Of a stretch of DNA of 64,000 nt, positions 48,520 to 60,289 are shown piece by piece (the stretch's first letter is position 1; the number at the start of each line of letters is the position of its first letter). The notes under the pieces were generated by a model. That model was not told where the DNA came from. It searched no databases and was given only the letters and a program-made list of their open reading frames with translations. The position numbers were made by a program, and so were the translations under genes. The stretch lies in assembly GCA_036785325.1 (NCBI GenBank), contig JAXIVH010000002.1, positions 6,537,424 through 6,601,423 of the forward strand, in the 5' to 3' direction. The stretch comes from Urophycis tenuis. Taxonomy: Eukaryota > Chordata > Actinopteri > Gadiformes > Phycidae.

Positions 48520-48958
48520 ATACTGTTCTCCTCTTGTGAGGAGAACATTGTGTTCGTCAGCCCAGGGGTCTATGGTGTTAGAATAACCTACACTGGTTTA
48601 CAGCAGTGCCTTCCAGGTGATGAATGAATGAATAGATACAGGTTGGGCATCTTACTAAGGCTTGGAGGCTGAGAGTTTGCCCCATCTGCTCATGTCTGAA
48701 CACATGCTATGGAGTCACACTGTGTCTTTGATATGATCAAGGGTGACCAGCTAATGATTTGAAAGTGGACGTGTATGGCAATCAAGACCTTTTCCAAACA
48801 GGTGGTACTTGACAGTTGTTTAGAATCCATCCAGCGTCCCAGATTTTCCCTAAGGAAAGGGGGTCTATATGTAGACAGTCATGCACCTTTTGCTCTGCAC
48901 ATGACAGTTTTCTTGAGAGTGTTGCTTTTTGCATGAAAGGACGCCAACATCATAAATG

Positions 48959-49031
48959 TGACCCTGGTGGGACTCGAACCCACAATCCCCAGCTCCGGAG
49001 GCTGATGCCTTATCCATTAGGCCACAGGGCC
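48959..49031 (-). tRNA. tRNA-Arg, anticodon CCG (copy 2)
   Basis: Identical to the 73-nt gene at 47104-47176, including acceptor stem, A and B boxes and discriminator A. Exact identity while the surrounding units have diverged suggests recent duplication or gene conversion. Confidence 0.93.
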
Positions 49032-52000
49032 CCGATGTTCTGATGACATAGGGCTACCAATTAATTTAGCGGTGGGACAGAAGGCTGTCCCACGCATCAA
49101 CAGACTGGAGCTCAAATCGATCACTTCTACTAAACAGCATAGGCCCTGACCATTTGTAATGATATAGAAGCATGGTATACAATCAATTATTCTCAGATTT
49201 TATCATCTAGCATCTGGCAGTATGTGTAGAGTAATCACTTATTCATGTATAGCCTACTCATCTCATCTTACTCTAGATGACAGCACTGTGGTTGATTAAT
49301 CAATTTCTCTTGCGATATCCAATGACTGCTCTGTCTTCTTTGTAACGTTTGGATCATTCATCTGGAGAAAGCTTTCATCGTGTGTAATGTGTTTCTTATG
49401 AGTGCCACATATAAGGATCACTATTCTGGCCACAATTTCTAATTTGCTCATGATTGCTTTATCCTCCTTTTCAGACGTCATGACTGCACCGTTGGAGTTG
49501 GACTCGTTCCTCAGAGTGGATGGTGTTCTATGGAGTCAAATCTGTGAAGATGCCCCCCACTACTTTTTGAAGGAGTAAATATGTTGTTTTTGGGATCTCT
49601 TCAAAAGGAACCATGATGATACCAGAAGAAATGTAGTTTCTAATTAAAATGTGTGTTTATTTGATATTGGTTGGTTATGCTTTCATCACCCCTTTTCTGT
49701 TTATTATGTGGATTAATTCAACTGTATATCGGTGTAAGGTGAGGGATATATAAGGGATAAACCTATATATAGTTTAATCATTATTGTATCACTGATACAT
49801 AATTAATCTATATATGCTTTTACGTCTCTGATTTTCTCTGGGGCGCATCTGCCAGCTAGGTGTGTAGGGTGCGTCATCGTTGGTCTGGTTCTCTCTTATG
49901 GGGAAATGGCCAACAGGTTTGCCGTTGCTGTGCAGAGCGCATGCTAGGGAGTCAAACCTCTTGTATGGTCACCGTGGTTGCAGTGCTAGACTGCAGGAAC
50001 CAACACTGGCGTAACCACAGACTGACAGACGCGCTTCACGCGCCATTTTGTCGAGCGCACAGCTCTGACCTTTTGAATCCCCGCACGAACTGTGCGACTC
50101 TCTATACGACTCTGTTAGTTCACGAAAGGCGCAGCACGGCGACTATAATGCCCGCTGCTGGATGCCGGTGTGTGTGGGCTGAGTGTGTCGCTGTGTCTCT
50201 GCTTGATGAAAGTGAGAACGATGGCTGTTCCATCCGCTGTTCCATCCATTGTCGCCTTAGGAGTCCAGTGTTTGGAAGGTCGATTATAGTTGGCCATAAC
50301 CTTCGCTACGTTTGCCAACTAAATATCTATTACCCCTCAGATACTCACCATGACTAACTAGTGGTGAGGTAATCCTGTCACCACTTAAAGGCTAGGTTGC
50401 GCCATAGGTCACAGAAGGGATAAAAGAGGTGTTCTTGCACATATTCTACCAGGGCATTCAATGCTTTTCAATGCTTTACTCATCTGCCACTATAATTTTA
50501 ATATATGTTTTGAATTTAGATATTTAAATTTGGGGGCTTTTTGAAATTTGGATTTGTAGATGTAATGTACCAGCCCTATATATACATTTTAAAAGATTAT
50601 CTGGTAATATATATTTAAAATCTTTCATATTCTCTACATGCTGAAGCGGCCGCACATTAACTTGCAAACCTTTCTCTGTTCTTCTTCATTAACTTGTGTT
50701 AGAACTTTCCAGAAGTAAGTGAGACCTGGCAGGGACATTCCTGCTGTACCAAGGCCCAGTGCTTCCGGTGGACATGTGCGAGAGGAGGCAGACCGCCAGC
50801 CGGTGAAGATGAACCCTTATGTCACGTCTCACTTCAGGAGGGATCTCTTCCCCCATTTCCACTTGTTGTAGCCATTGGGTTTGAGCCCGTCTGTCGCTGC
50901 TGTTAAATGACTGAGGTTAAGTGACACAGTGTGCCATATGTTTGGCTGATGAATTGGTGCCCGGTGCTGTCTCAACCTCCCCGGCATGTAGTTCCTGACA
51001 GACTTGTTTTGAAAGGTAAAGACTTGATGTGTTTTGACGTCCTCTCCCTGGGCCCTTCTTTAATGCCATTCAACTGAAAGAAAATGTACTTGTAAGCTCA
51101 GTGCCCCTTTGAAAGTACTTTAGTCACAAGAAGCTATCATCCCCACCTTAATTTCGTGTTGATTTCTCATTGCATCATCCAGACATTGTGGCTTTCTTCT
51201 CAGATGACCTCATTCACAGTTCAGTTCAAATGTCAAATTCTCCAGCCAAGTGTGTGGAAATAATGCGGTATGCTCTCCGCTATCCCGGACTAGACAGGAT
51301 CCTGTCAGCGTGGATGTTTTGCACCTCCGGAGAGCCATGAGACCAGACGCCGAGGTGACTGGCTTGCGGTCTCAGTGTTGAGTCACCACCATCTCATGGC
51401 ATATTGCAGCGTTACATTTGCGGTGTTAACCTGCCACACCAGTAATTCTCTCTCTCTCTCTCTTTCTTCTGAACTGTGTGTCTTGTGTCTAAAACCCTCT
51501 CGTTCATGTTTCAATCTGCCCCCTGGATGTTTTTGTTTCTTAATCTCCAGCTATAATGTGGGAGCACTGTGATATCACAAAGGTAGATATACTTTTGACA
51601 ACTGTAACCGAGAGTTTACTGAAGAAGGTGATGTGAGACATGCTCATGTCATCCCATCAGTAAACCAGTTGGCACCAAAACCAGACAATATCATGTAAGC
51701 TGGAATGGGATGTGGTTACCCTACTGTGATAGTAACCTAAAGCTACACACAGGAGCACAGGCACAATGGGAGGTTGATTTAGGAGGCTGTTGATGACCAA
51801 ATGTAACAATGATTCCACTTGTGAAGGCTATGCTATAACAGGTACAGGACTGTCCACAGTCAACTAAGACCAGGAGAATAAGTGAGTGCACGTGACACAT
51901 ACTGCACATTTCCCCATTAAAACATTGTATTTATCTGTCCTTTAGTGATTCAATGATCAAATATGAGCAACGCTACTAATGGATTTCAAAAAGTGGACTG

Positions 52001-52839
52001 TATTTTTTCTCTTTTTCATTGTGTTTGGTGTTAAGGCTTTGGAGATCTTCGATCGTAAGAATCAGCATGTTAATTAGCTTGCGCTACAATGCATGGTAGA
52101 GGCATCTAAATTGGTTTCTTCTCCTGTTTGAGCCAATCCTACCATGAGTATGTTCTAGGGCAAACAGTACCTGTTTGTTCATTGTCCTGTGTCTGCATGA
52201 TGTAGCAAGTGTATTGCATAGTGCCTTACGGTGTAAACCCTTCACCTGTCTCCGTCTTTAATTGTATGTCTATTATATGTCTCTCCACTTTGCCTTCTAC
52301 CTTTCCACCTTATACCGTGTTGTTATTGACCATGTCTTGCCATGCATGCCATGCATATTGAGTTCAGTCCAGCCTCTCTCTTACCTGCATAGCTGCAACC
52401 TGTGACTCTCAGTGCATTGAGATTCTCGGGAACCCTTTTTGACCTAACCTACATTTAACCCTACAGTGAGTATATGGGTTTGTGGACAATGTGGATGTGA
52501 TTCTGTCCAAACATTTTTAGGGCTGCTGAACATTTCTCTCAGAGACAATAAAACACATGTTTCCTTTGTCCAGTGGGAGTTGGACTGGCAATGGCCCTGA
52601 ATGGAATCAGCTCGTGTTTACCATTGGCATGTAAGGATTCACACATTTTGGTCCACAGGGACACCTTTTGACAACAAACACTCTCAAATCTGTTGTTTCG
52701 GACGAAAAAAACAACACATCCGCTCCTTTCCACTAAAAAAAGCATCTGACTCAGATACTAGACTGTACAGTTCAGGAGTACCGGATAGGTCTGTACTGGA
52801 TATTTCTGAGAGACTGAGACTGGGACACCCAAGTGCATG
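49032..52839. other. Intergenic region upstream of kcnj14
   Basis: No supportable coding exon. A 166-codon frame at 49860-50357 lacks an ATG start, family resemblance and splice context. A short TC repeat is at about 51449-51462. The kcnj14 5' UTR and perhaps its promoter should be in the right-hand part. Confidence 0.55.
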
Positions 52840-55001
52840 ATGGGAGCCGCCCGGGTGAAGCGGCGCTTCAGCGCCGTGGTTGACGGGCCGGTAGACGAGG
52901 AGGAGGTCATGAGGCTGGCGCAGAGCGCCGCAGACACGGAGGGGGCCGGCGGGAGTCCCCTGAGCTCGGGCACCCCCACCGGCCCGTCGCCCACCCACAC
53001 CCACAACGGGAAGGCCCTGGGCCTGCAGGGCGGCGGCCCCGACGCCCGGGGCGCCGGCGCGGGAGACGTGGCCGGGGGAGGCGTGGGACGAGGAGGCGGG
53101 GTGAGAGGCGGAGTGTGCTCGGGGCTGCGCAGCGTGAGAGGCGGCGGCGCGGGAGGAGGAGGGGGAGGGCGGGGGAGGGACCCCCTGTCCTCCCCCGCTT
53201 CGGCCGCCCGCCGCCCCGCGCGGCGCTCCAGCCGCCGGCCTCGGCAGCGCTTTGTGGGCAAGGACGGGCGCTGCAACGTCACCTTCGTCAACATGAGCGA
53301 GCGGGGCCAGCGGTACCTCAGCGACCTCTTCACCACCTGCGTGGACATCCGCTGGCGCTGGATGCTGGTCATCTTCACCCTCTCGTTCCTCCTCTCCTGG
53401 CTGCTCTTCGGCTTCGCCTTCTGGCTCATCGCCTCGGCCCACGGGGACCTCTCCGTCCGCCTCGCCCCCATCTCCGGCGGCCCCCCGGGGACAGGGGAGG
53501 CCCCGGGAGCCGGGGGGGAGTCGGGCGGGGGGCCGGTGGCGCCCGCGGCGACGGTGGTGGCGGTGGAGCCGTGCTTCCTCCAGGTCAACAGCTTCATGGC
53601 GGCCTTCCTCTTCTCCCTGGAGACTCAGACATCCATCGGGTATGGCTTCCGAAGCATCACCGAAGAGTGTCCCCTGGCGGTGTTGGCGGTCATCTTGCAG
53701 TGCATCGTGGGCTGCATCATCGACGCCTTCATCATCGGGGCGGTCATGGCGAAGATCGCCAAGCCCAAGAAGCGCAACGAGACGCTGGTTTTCTCGGACA
53801 CGGCCGTGGTGGCGCTGAGGGACGGGAAGCTCTGCATGATGTGGCGGGTGGCCAACCTGCGCAAGAGCCACCTGGTGGAGGCCCACGTCCGGGCACAGCT
53901 GCTCAAGGTGAGAGAGCTCAAGGGACACGCACAGGGCGAGGGTTTGAATGAGGCTGAGGCGTCTTGGCCACAAGTTATTTATTTGTTTGTATACTTGGGT
54001 GGTCTCATCTGTTCTAATGCGTTCTGCATACTCTAGAAAAAAAAAAGCACTGTATGTTATACACAGGGATGGTCAGGAACGCTGAGTCAGGAGTTGAGAT
54101 CGTAGATAGAACACAAGATTGCATCACTGGGGAAAGCTTTGCTGCAGTCTTCAAGTTATCTTTACACTTTGCCCTGTTGAACTGAAGTAACCAGATTGAC
54201 TCCCACTATGTTATGTTATGAATTTTGATTTGTTATGAAGCTACTATATTATTTAGTTTCATTTTTATGTATTGACACACATTGTAGGTTGAGGTGGCAA
54301 GGAAAATGTAGGTTGACCTGTGAATGCCCAAGCCCTGGTTTGGGGGTAACCCTTGTCTAAAATTAAATGCCCAAGTAAATCAAGTGTAGCTCTACATTGG
54401 TGTACATGCATGAAGTTGGTTTCCATAGGTCGTTGACAAGTTGGGCAACACAAAACATTGTATTGAAAAGACAACGTTGGGCGCCTGTTCAGGTGTCTCT
54501 GAACGAACGCCCCCATTTGAGAGTAAACCACCATGAACCAGGGGCAGAACAACAGCCATTCAAGGACAGACAACGACAACATTGGGTTTCAGGCAGATTG
54601 GCACACACAGAGAGGGAGCCAGGGAGGCCGGGGCCATCTGGCCTGTATCGTGTGTCATCTGTAGTTAATAAGAGCTTGTTGTGTGCTCCCTCCGGGGGGG
54701 TTTAGAAGATTTAGCGTGGATTAACTTGCGCAGGATTCTTGAACTGAGAACCCCCGTCCACCACCCTGCTATTCTCCCCTGTTGTTGTCTGCCGCTGTCC
54801 GCTACTGTCTGACCGCTTGTTTCTGGCGGACCGGGGAGGTTGTGGCGATCGCGACGGCTGCGACGCGCGTGACGTCACGCGGTCAACCTCTGTTGAAGGA
54901 GGAGGTTTAACAGTTTAGACATTTATTAACTTAATATCATGAGCATGCCAAAGTGGGGACCGGATTGATGGGATTAAGTTCACATGGATCAGATCGGATG
55001 T

Positions 55002-55066
<65 letters not shown>

Positions 55067-57204
55067 GCTGGGGCTGGAGACTGGAGTAGCATGGAGTTGG
55101 TTGCGCTATAGCCTTAGGTATTGCATACAAACCAATCAAAGGATTTGGCTAGTTTGCCAAGACCCCAGGTTATTTGTTCACATTGTTTACATCCAGCAGT
55201 ACATTCCTTTGTTCAATGGCTTGCCGTTAGCAAGCCATTGACACATTCTATTACAGGAGTGTTTAGCGGCTTCCATAGCTGTGTCATTGTGTTGTGCATC
55301 ACAAGTACATCAATGCCCTGGCTGGGTAGTTTTCTCCAATAGTGCCCATAAATCCTCATTTTTGACTCTGACTTTGCCACTGAACATGCGTGCAATGTGA
55401 GAGGAAGTGAGTTTAAAAATTTGAAATTTGTCGGATTTACATCTCAATGTAGACAATGTTAAGAACTAACCTGGGGGCTTAATAAATTGGCCTAATTGTT
55501 GAAGACAGGTCTAGCCAGGCTCACTTATGAGTCAAATCTGCAGTGGTTAGAGTCCTTTGTTGGGAGTGATAATGGAAAATGTGTGTTTACTTGAAGACAC
55601 CTTTCGGCAATTTTAAATACCCTCAGTTTGCTGCCTGGGATTAATTAAGTACATCTTGACATTCATGTCCAATTACTTTTCAATTAGAAACGGAGGGGCA
55701 TTTTGCTATTCTCTCTGATTCACTGAGTCCCTGCTTGGCCGTATATAATTGTGCTGACCTTTCATCGACAGACAGACAAATTTATGTTTTTGTGTGTGAA
55801 AAAACGAGTCACTTGAGTTCAAATTTAGTAAAATGTTGAACCCCTGCTCCACCTAATAACCTAATGACATACTCTCATCTCCTCATCCTGCACCCCTCTC
55901 TTCCCGACCTGCCTCCCCCCCCCCCCCAGCCGCGGGTGACCCCAGAGGGGGAGTACCTCCCGCTGGACAACGCTGACATCAACGTGGGCTTCGACACCGG
56001 CTCCGACCGCGTCTTCCTGGTGTCCCCGGTCACCATCGTGCACGAGATCGACGACGAGTCGCCCTTCTTCGAGATGGACCGCAGCGCGCTGGAGAAGGAC
56101 TCGGAGCTGGAGGTGGTGGTGATCCTGGAGGGCATGGTGGAGGCCACCGCCATGACCACGCAGTGCCGGAGCTCCTACCTGGCCTCCGAGATCCACTGGG
56201 GACAGCGCTTCGAGCCCGTGCTCTTCGAGAGGAAAGACTGCTACCAGGTAGGAGAACGGAGGCTGCCACCGTGGTCTCTGTGGGCAGTGAATGTACGGCT
56301 ACGTTCCTACACAAAACTCCTAAGAAGGCGAAAAACAGTACAGACATAGACAGACAGACAAACTTTATTGATCCCTGAGGGAAATTGCATAAACTACACC
56401 ATAAGTGTAAACAGTACTGCTCCCATTTTACGTTTTAGGGGCGTTAAGCAGATGCTTTTGTCCAATATGATTTACATCAGACTATCAGTACATTTGTGGG
56501 GTTTGGTATGTGGACAGTTGGACATCGAACCGCCAACTCTCTGGTTAGTGGATGACCCGCTCTACCCACTGACCTATGCCGCCTTTCAAGGGTTGAACAT
56601 GGCGACACCATGTGTCCCCAATTATCACTCACTAAACCAAAAGGATACAAAAGCCTAAATGGGCCCATCACACAAACTGGCAAAAGTACATCAACCGAAA
56701 CAACAGCACATTTTATTAAGAGACAACAAAGGGTGTTGACATTCCGGCACCACCTTTGTCCGTCTGACCTCAACTACACCACCTTGGTCCGTCTGACCTC
56801 CTCTACACCACCTTGGTCTGTCTGACCTCCACTACACCACCTTGGTCTGTCTGACCTCCTCTACACCACCTTGGCCGAGCTGGACTCAGGTGTAACCCTA
56901 CTCCCCTAATAAAGTGATAGATAAAGGTCCATTAGTCTTCACAGCTACAGTTCTTTTCTTGTCCTCTCCGCAGGTGGACTACTCCTTCTTCAACCGGACG
57001 TACGAGATCCCGAGCACGCCGTCGTGCAGCGCTAAGGAGCTGGCCGAGCAGCAGTACGTCCACAGCTCCCGCTCGTCCTTCTGCTATGAGAACGAGGTGG
57101 CCCTGCAGCTGGTGTCCCCCGACGACGACGCCCAAAATGGCCTCCGGCCCCAGACCCCCGGCGCCCAGCGGCCCTTCGGCTCAGACCATCCCCACGACAA
57201 CTGA
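52840..57204 (+). CDS. kcnj14: Inward-rectifier potassium channel Kir2.4-like
   Basis: Three coding exons, 52840-53907, 55930-56247 and 56974-57204, all phase 0, encode 538 residues (human KCNJ14 436). The tetrameric plasma-membrane channel passes K+ inward and sets resting potential. The second of two adjacent ATGs is chosen: it has A at -3 and G at +4, and gives MGAARVKRR like the human start. Residues 36-135 are Gly/Pro/Arg-rich low complexity. The RFVGKDGRCNV cytoplasmic start is at 137, TM1 about 174-198, filter TSIGYG at 264-269, TM2 about 280-304 with the rectification Asp295 (CIIDAF), and the PIP2-binding AKPKKRNE at 307-314. C245 and C277 correspond to the conserved turret disulfide. 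The turret carries about 30 extra Gly/Pro-rich residues. FCYENE (498-503) is the ER-export signal of Kir2 channels. TSIGYG and WLLFGFAFWLIAS favour Kir2.4 over Kir2.1/2.2/2.3. The nearby myosin gene agrees with human 19q13.3 linkage. Confidence 0.93.
54866..54881. promoter_or_regulatory. Palindromic cAMP-response element in kcnj14 intron 1
   Basis: CGCGTGACGTCACGCG is a perfect 16-bp palindrome centred on the full CRE, TGACGTCA. It sits in a small CpG-rich island (about 54780-54910) inside intron 1. A full CRE in CpG context is typical of CREB/ATF-bound promoters. Confidence 0.5.
55002..55064. repeat. (CT)n microsatellite
   Basis: About 62 bp of pure CT repeat in kcnj14 intron 1. Confidence 0.95.
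55213..55241. repeat. 12-bp inverted repeat, 5-nt loop
   Basis: TCAATGGCTTGC, loop CGTTA, GCAAGCCATTGA. Perfect arms, in kcnj14 intron 1. Confidence 0.85.
56341..56390. repeat. Tail of a teleost interspersed repeat
   Basis: A CAGA-type repeat followed by AAACTTTATTGATCCCTGAG and GGAAATT. This junction text is common at the ends of interspersed repeats in fish genomes. The family is not certain from so little sequence. Confidence 0.5.
56748..56874. repeat. 29-bp minisatellite, about four copies, in kcnj14 intron 2
   Basis: Units built on CTACACCACCTTGG followed by TCYGTCTGACCTCC repeat every 29 bp with one or two differences per unit. Confidence 0.9.
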
Positions 57205-57841
57205 CCAAACGTGGCGGTGCTGTCGGCTGGGGCTTTAAGCAACAGTACATAGAGAAACATTTTCGGTAATCACTGAAGTGAGGGCTAAAAGTAGAAAGAG
57301 ACGAGGAATAGATAGATATTAAAGAGATAGAATTACAGATATTTAGTGGAAAATTGAGCGAAATTGCTGTTTGGAATTTTTATGGTAAGAAAGAAAAAAT
57401 CTGTCAGACAAATGTTATGTTGTCTGTTGAAAATAGAGACACAGCGAGAGAGACATCATGGCAGGCTGACAAACATACAGACTCTAGTGGCAGAGATAGA
57501 TAGATAGGCAGACACCATTTTTGGGGTCACTCTAATGGGCAGAGGGGTTACGACACTGGCCCGGTTGGCTGATTGGTCCTGGCGATCTTCCACAATCATT
57601 AAACACGTCTGTTGAGTCTCCGACCCGCCTCACGAACGCGACATGCTCATCTGGCTCTAACGTCGAGCTGGCAGCATGTGAAACAGCGCCCCCCGGTGGC
57701 AATAATCTCCCATTGCACTTCCCAATACTACGTTCAATGAACAGTACTTTGGACTTCAGTCACAGTTCTGTCAGAGACTTTACTGTAATGATGTTTGTAA
57801 TGTGTATTTAATGCTTGAATGTTCTTTGTGACGTTGAAAAA

Positions 57842-57897
57842 GGCTCTAACTTGTACACAACGTGAATTAATCTTCACGTTGTGTACAAGTTAGGGCC
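57842..57897. repeat. 25-bp hairpin with 6-nt loop in the kcnj14 3' UTR
   Basis: Left arm 57842-57866 and right arm 57873-57897 pair at 24 Watson-Crick positions plus one G-U, around the loop TTAATC-like core (57867-57872). The inner 21 bp, CTAACTTGTACACAACGTGAA and its complement, are perfect. It lies about 640 nt after the kcnj14 stop and before the likely poly(A) site, so it should be present in the mRNA. Confidence 0.9.
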
Positions 57898-59654
57898 AAG
57901 GGTTTTGCCTGGTGTTCCACTAAGTGTAGGACTACCTGTTAGAGCCAATGAGGATCAGAATCAATGCAGGGAAACTTCTGGAGTAGCAGCAATACCCAGC
58001 AGTATCTTTTGCATGCAATGTACTGTACATCTTCTGGTTTTTAAACATGTAATGGTGATGATGAATAACATGAAAAGGTCAGTATTCACTTGAATGACAT
58101 GTGGGCACTTTAAGGTATACACGCAAATACAGTAAGAAGAACTTGCTGTTAAGTTATGCATTATTAACTGATCAATTGATTGAATGCTCTATACTTGCTC
58201 TATACTTTTCACAGTCTACCATTGTATTCTAAAAAGTCCATGCCCCAGTCTTAATTAAAGCCACGGTAAGGGGTTTTAATTAAAACAAGGGTATGGGGCT
58301 TCTCCAATGGGCAATATAAACAATACCAAAAACCTCAAATTCTAAAACATTATATGCATTTAAACAACCATATATGTAAGTGAACTATAAACCATATAGA
58401 GGTGTGAACGTTTAAAGTGGGAACTCGGTCAGATGATTTCTCTTTGTTTGGATTCATCTTTATAGTAATTGTGATACTTTGTTATTTCGGTGAGGTTTTT
58501 GGTTGATGTCCATCAGCATGTGAGAGAACAGTGGGTGGTGCCTTGTAAATGAGAATACATTATTGAATACATTATTTTGTAACTGGCCCCCGGTCCATGG
58601 CAGGAGAGTCTGTTGATGCTTTTAAACATATGAAATGTTTTGTATTGCGTGGAGAGGAAAGTGGAAGCACTGTTGGTCATATTGGAGTATAGGCCCACAT
58701 TAGGCAGCACACGTCTCATGTAATTCAACTTTGGATATGGTTGCATATTTGGTTCTAGTTGCAGCTTGCTCGTCATTTTCATCTAAATGATGTGTTTTAT
58801 AAAGTGGGTTATTGGGGGCCTACAGTAGCATAGGTCCTACATGATAGCTTCATGAGACAATCATGCTCCCTGGACAAGGATGTACAGTATATTTTGACAA
58901 ATTAATTATCTATACTTGCAGGGACGGCAGCTTTGATGCAACAACCATGGCTCCAAATAATGTGTCCAGTGTTTTTTCTCCCACTACGTTGTATTTTTTT
59001 GTTTTGGGCAGCGGATTAACCTGGGAATTGTTTTGATGTGGCACTCTGTTCGTTGGCAATGTGTAATTAATTATAACCACTGGCGACAAATATCACTGGT
59101 TTAGGCTCTTCTGCGTTTGGATCAGCACAGGTTAAGCTGGCAGGGTGTAGCAGCAGTGGATGTGAGCTCACGTCATGATAAATCTTGAGTTTGGTACCTT
59201 TGACGAGGCATTGTTTTCCGGAGGTGTCCGTTTGTGTACCCTTCTTGTGTACCCGTCTTCCCCTTTTTACACATTGAATCTTTGACAGTCACCCTGTCCT
59301 ATTAATAGACCACGTGGCCGGCCGTGTCTTCCTCCTTGTCACCACTTGTTATGGAGAGTAACTTGAACCCAGTATGGCGTCAATCAGTTTGCTCTTTCCA
59401 CCCTCTTTCTGGCGTTTGTCTGTTTGTCGGATTATTCTGTTTATACTCAATCAAGTAGACCTAATATTTGCTGTAGCTTTTGTATTCCCCCCATGTCATA
59501 GTTTCAAATGTACCACGAATTCACACCACTACATTAGTAAATTAAACCAGTAGTTTCCGGTCCTATTTTTCTACTACAATATAAAGGCCTACTTTGTAAT
59601 CTCACGGATTCTTGTGACAGAGTGCTTCCATGTTAACTGGCACTTTGTGGTGTG

Positions 59655-59660
59655 AATAAA
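59655..59660 (+). promoter_or_regulatory. kcnj14: Probable kcnj14 poly(A) signal
   Basis: AATAAA followed 30-55 nt later by a T/GT-rich stretch (CTGTCTTGTTTTCTATGT), the usual layout of a cleavage site. An ATTAAA at 58254-58259 is an alternative nearer site. Confidence 0.55.
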
Positions 59661-60289
59661 GCACGCATATTTACGTAACTGTCTTGTTTTCTATGTATTC
59701 TTCTGTGTGTCCTGCCACAACTGTTGAAATCTCCCTGGGCCATTGATTTCATGGAGCCCACGAAACATATCTAGGCCTACTATTAGCCTTTACATGGAGT
59801 CTGATTTCGAGATCAACCCTAAACTGACACCTCTTGCATAAATCACCTTACACCATGGCGACCATGGAAGATACTACATAATAAATGCATTCTATTCGTT
59901 GAGATTCTACGGCGTTTTCTTCACTTGTCGTGGTTTCAAGCAGGCCAGCAGGGCTTTTTTTTTCTTCGCAGACCCCGCAGGGTCAGATTACCCAAGACAA
60001 ACCTTTGTGGTCGCACGAGCCCTCATCGGCCTAGCAGTGTCTAACAGAGCCAGTCCGCAGAGCGTCTGTTGGGAAGTTAACCATTAAGATTGACCAACAG
60101 AGTGTCCATCGTTCTCTAACGCGAGCGTTGCGTGGGCACCTGCGGCATTGCTCCGCCTTTGATATTCGGTGAGGATTGGTGATTCCTCCTATCCTTTCTC
60201 CAGCCTCGTTTGTCACCGCGTCTCTGGTGTACCAGCGAGAAGGCGCTGCGCATTTGTTTCATTCATAAGGCGGGTCTACTGCAGAGTTG

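Noticed and set aside
49860..50357. A 166-codon frame in the desert upstream of kcnj14
   Set aside because: It begins with a non-ATG codon, has no recognisable domain, and lacks splice or promoter context.
57842..57897. The 3' UTR hairpin as a microRNA precursor
   Set aside because: The stem is perfect with a 6-nt loop and total length of 56 nt. Animal precursors usually have longer, bulged stems and larger loops, and neither arm matches a microRNA I know.
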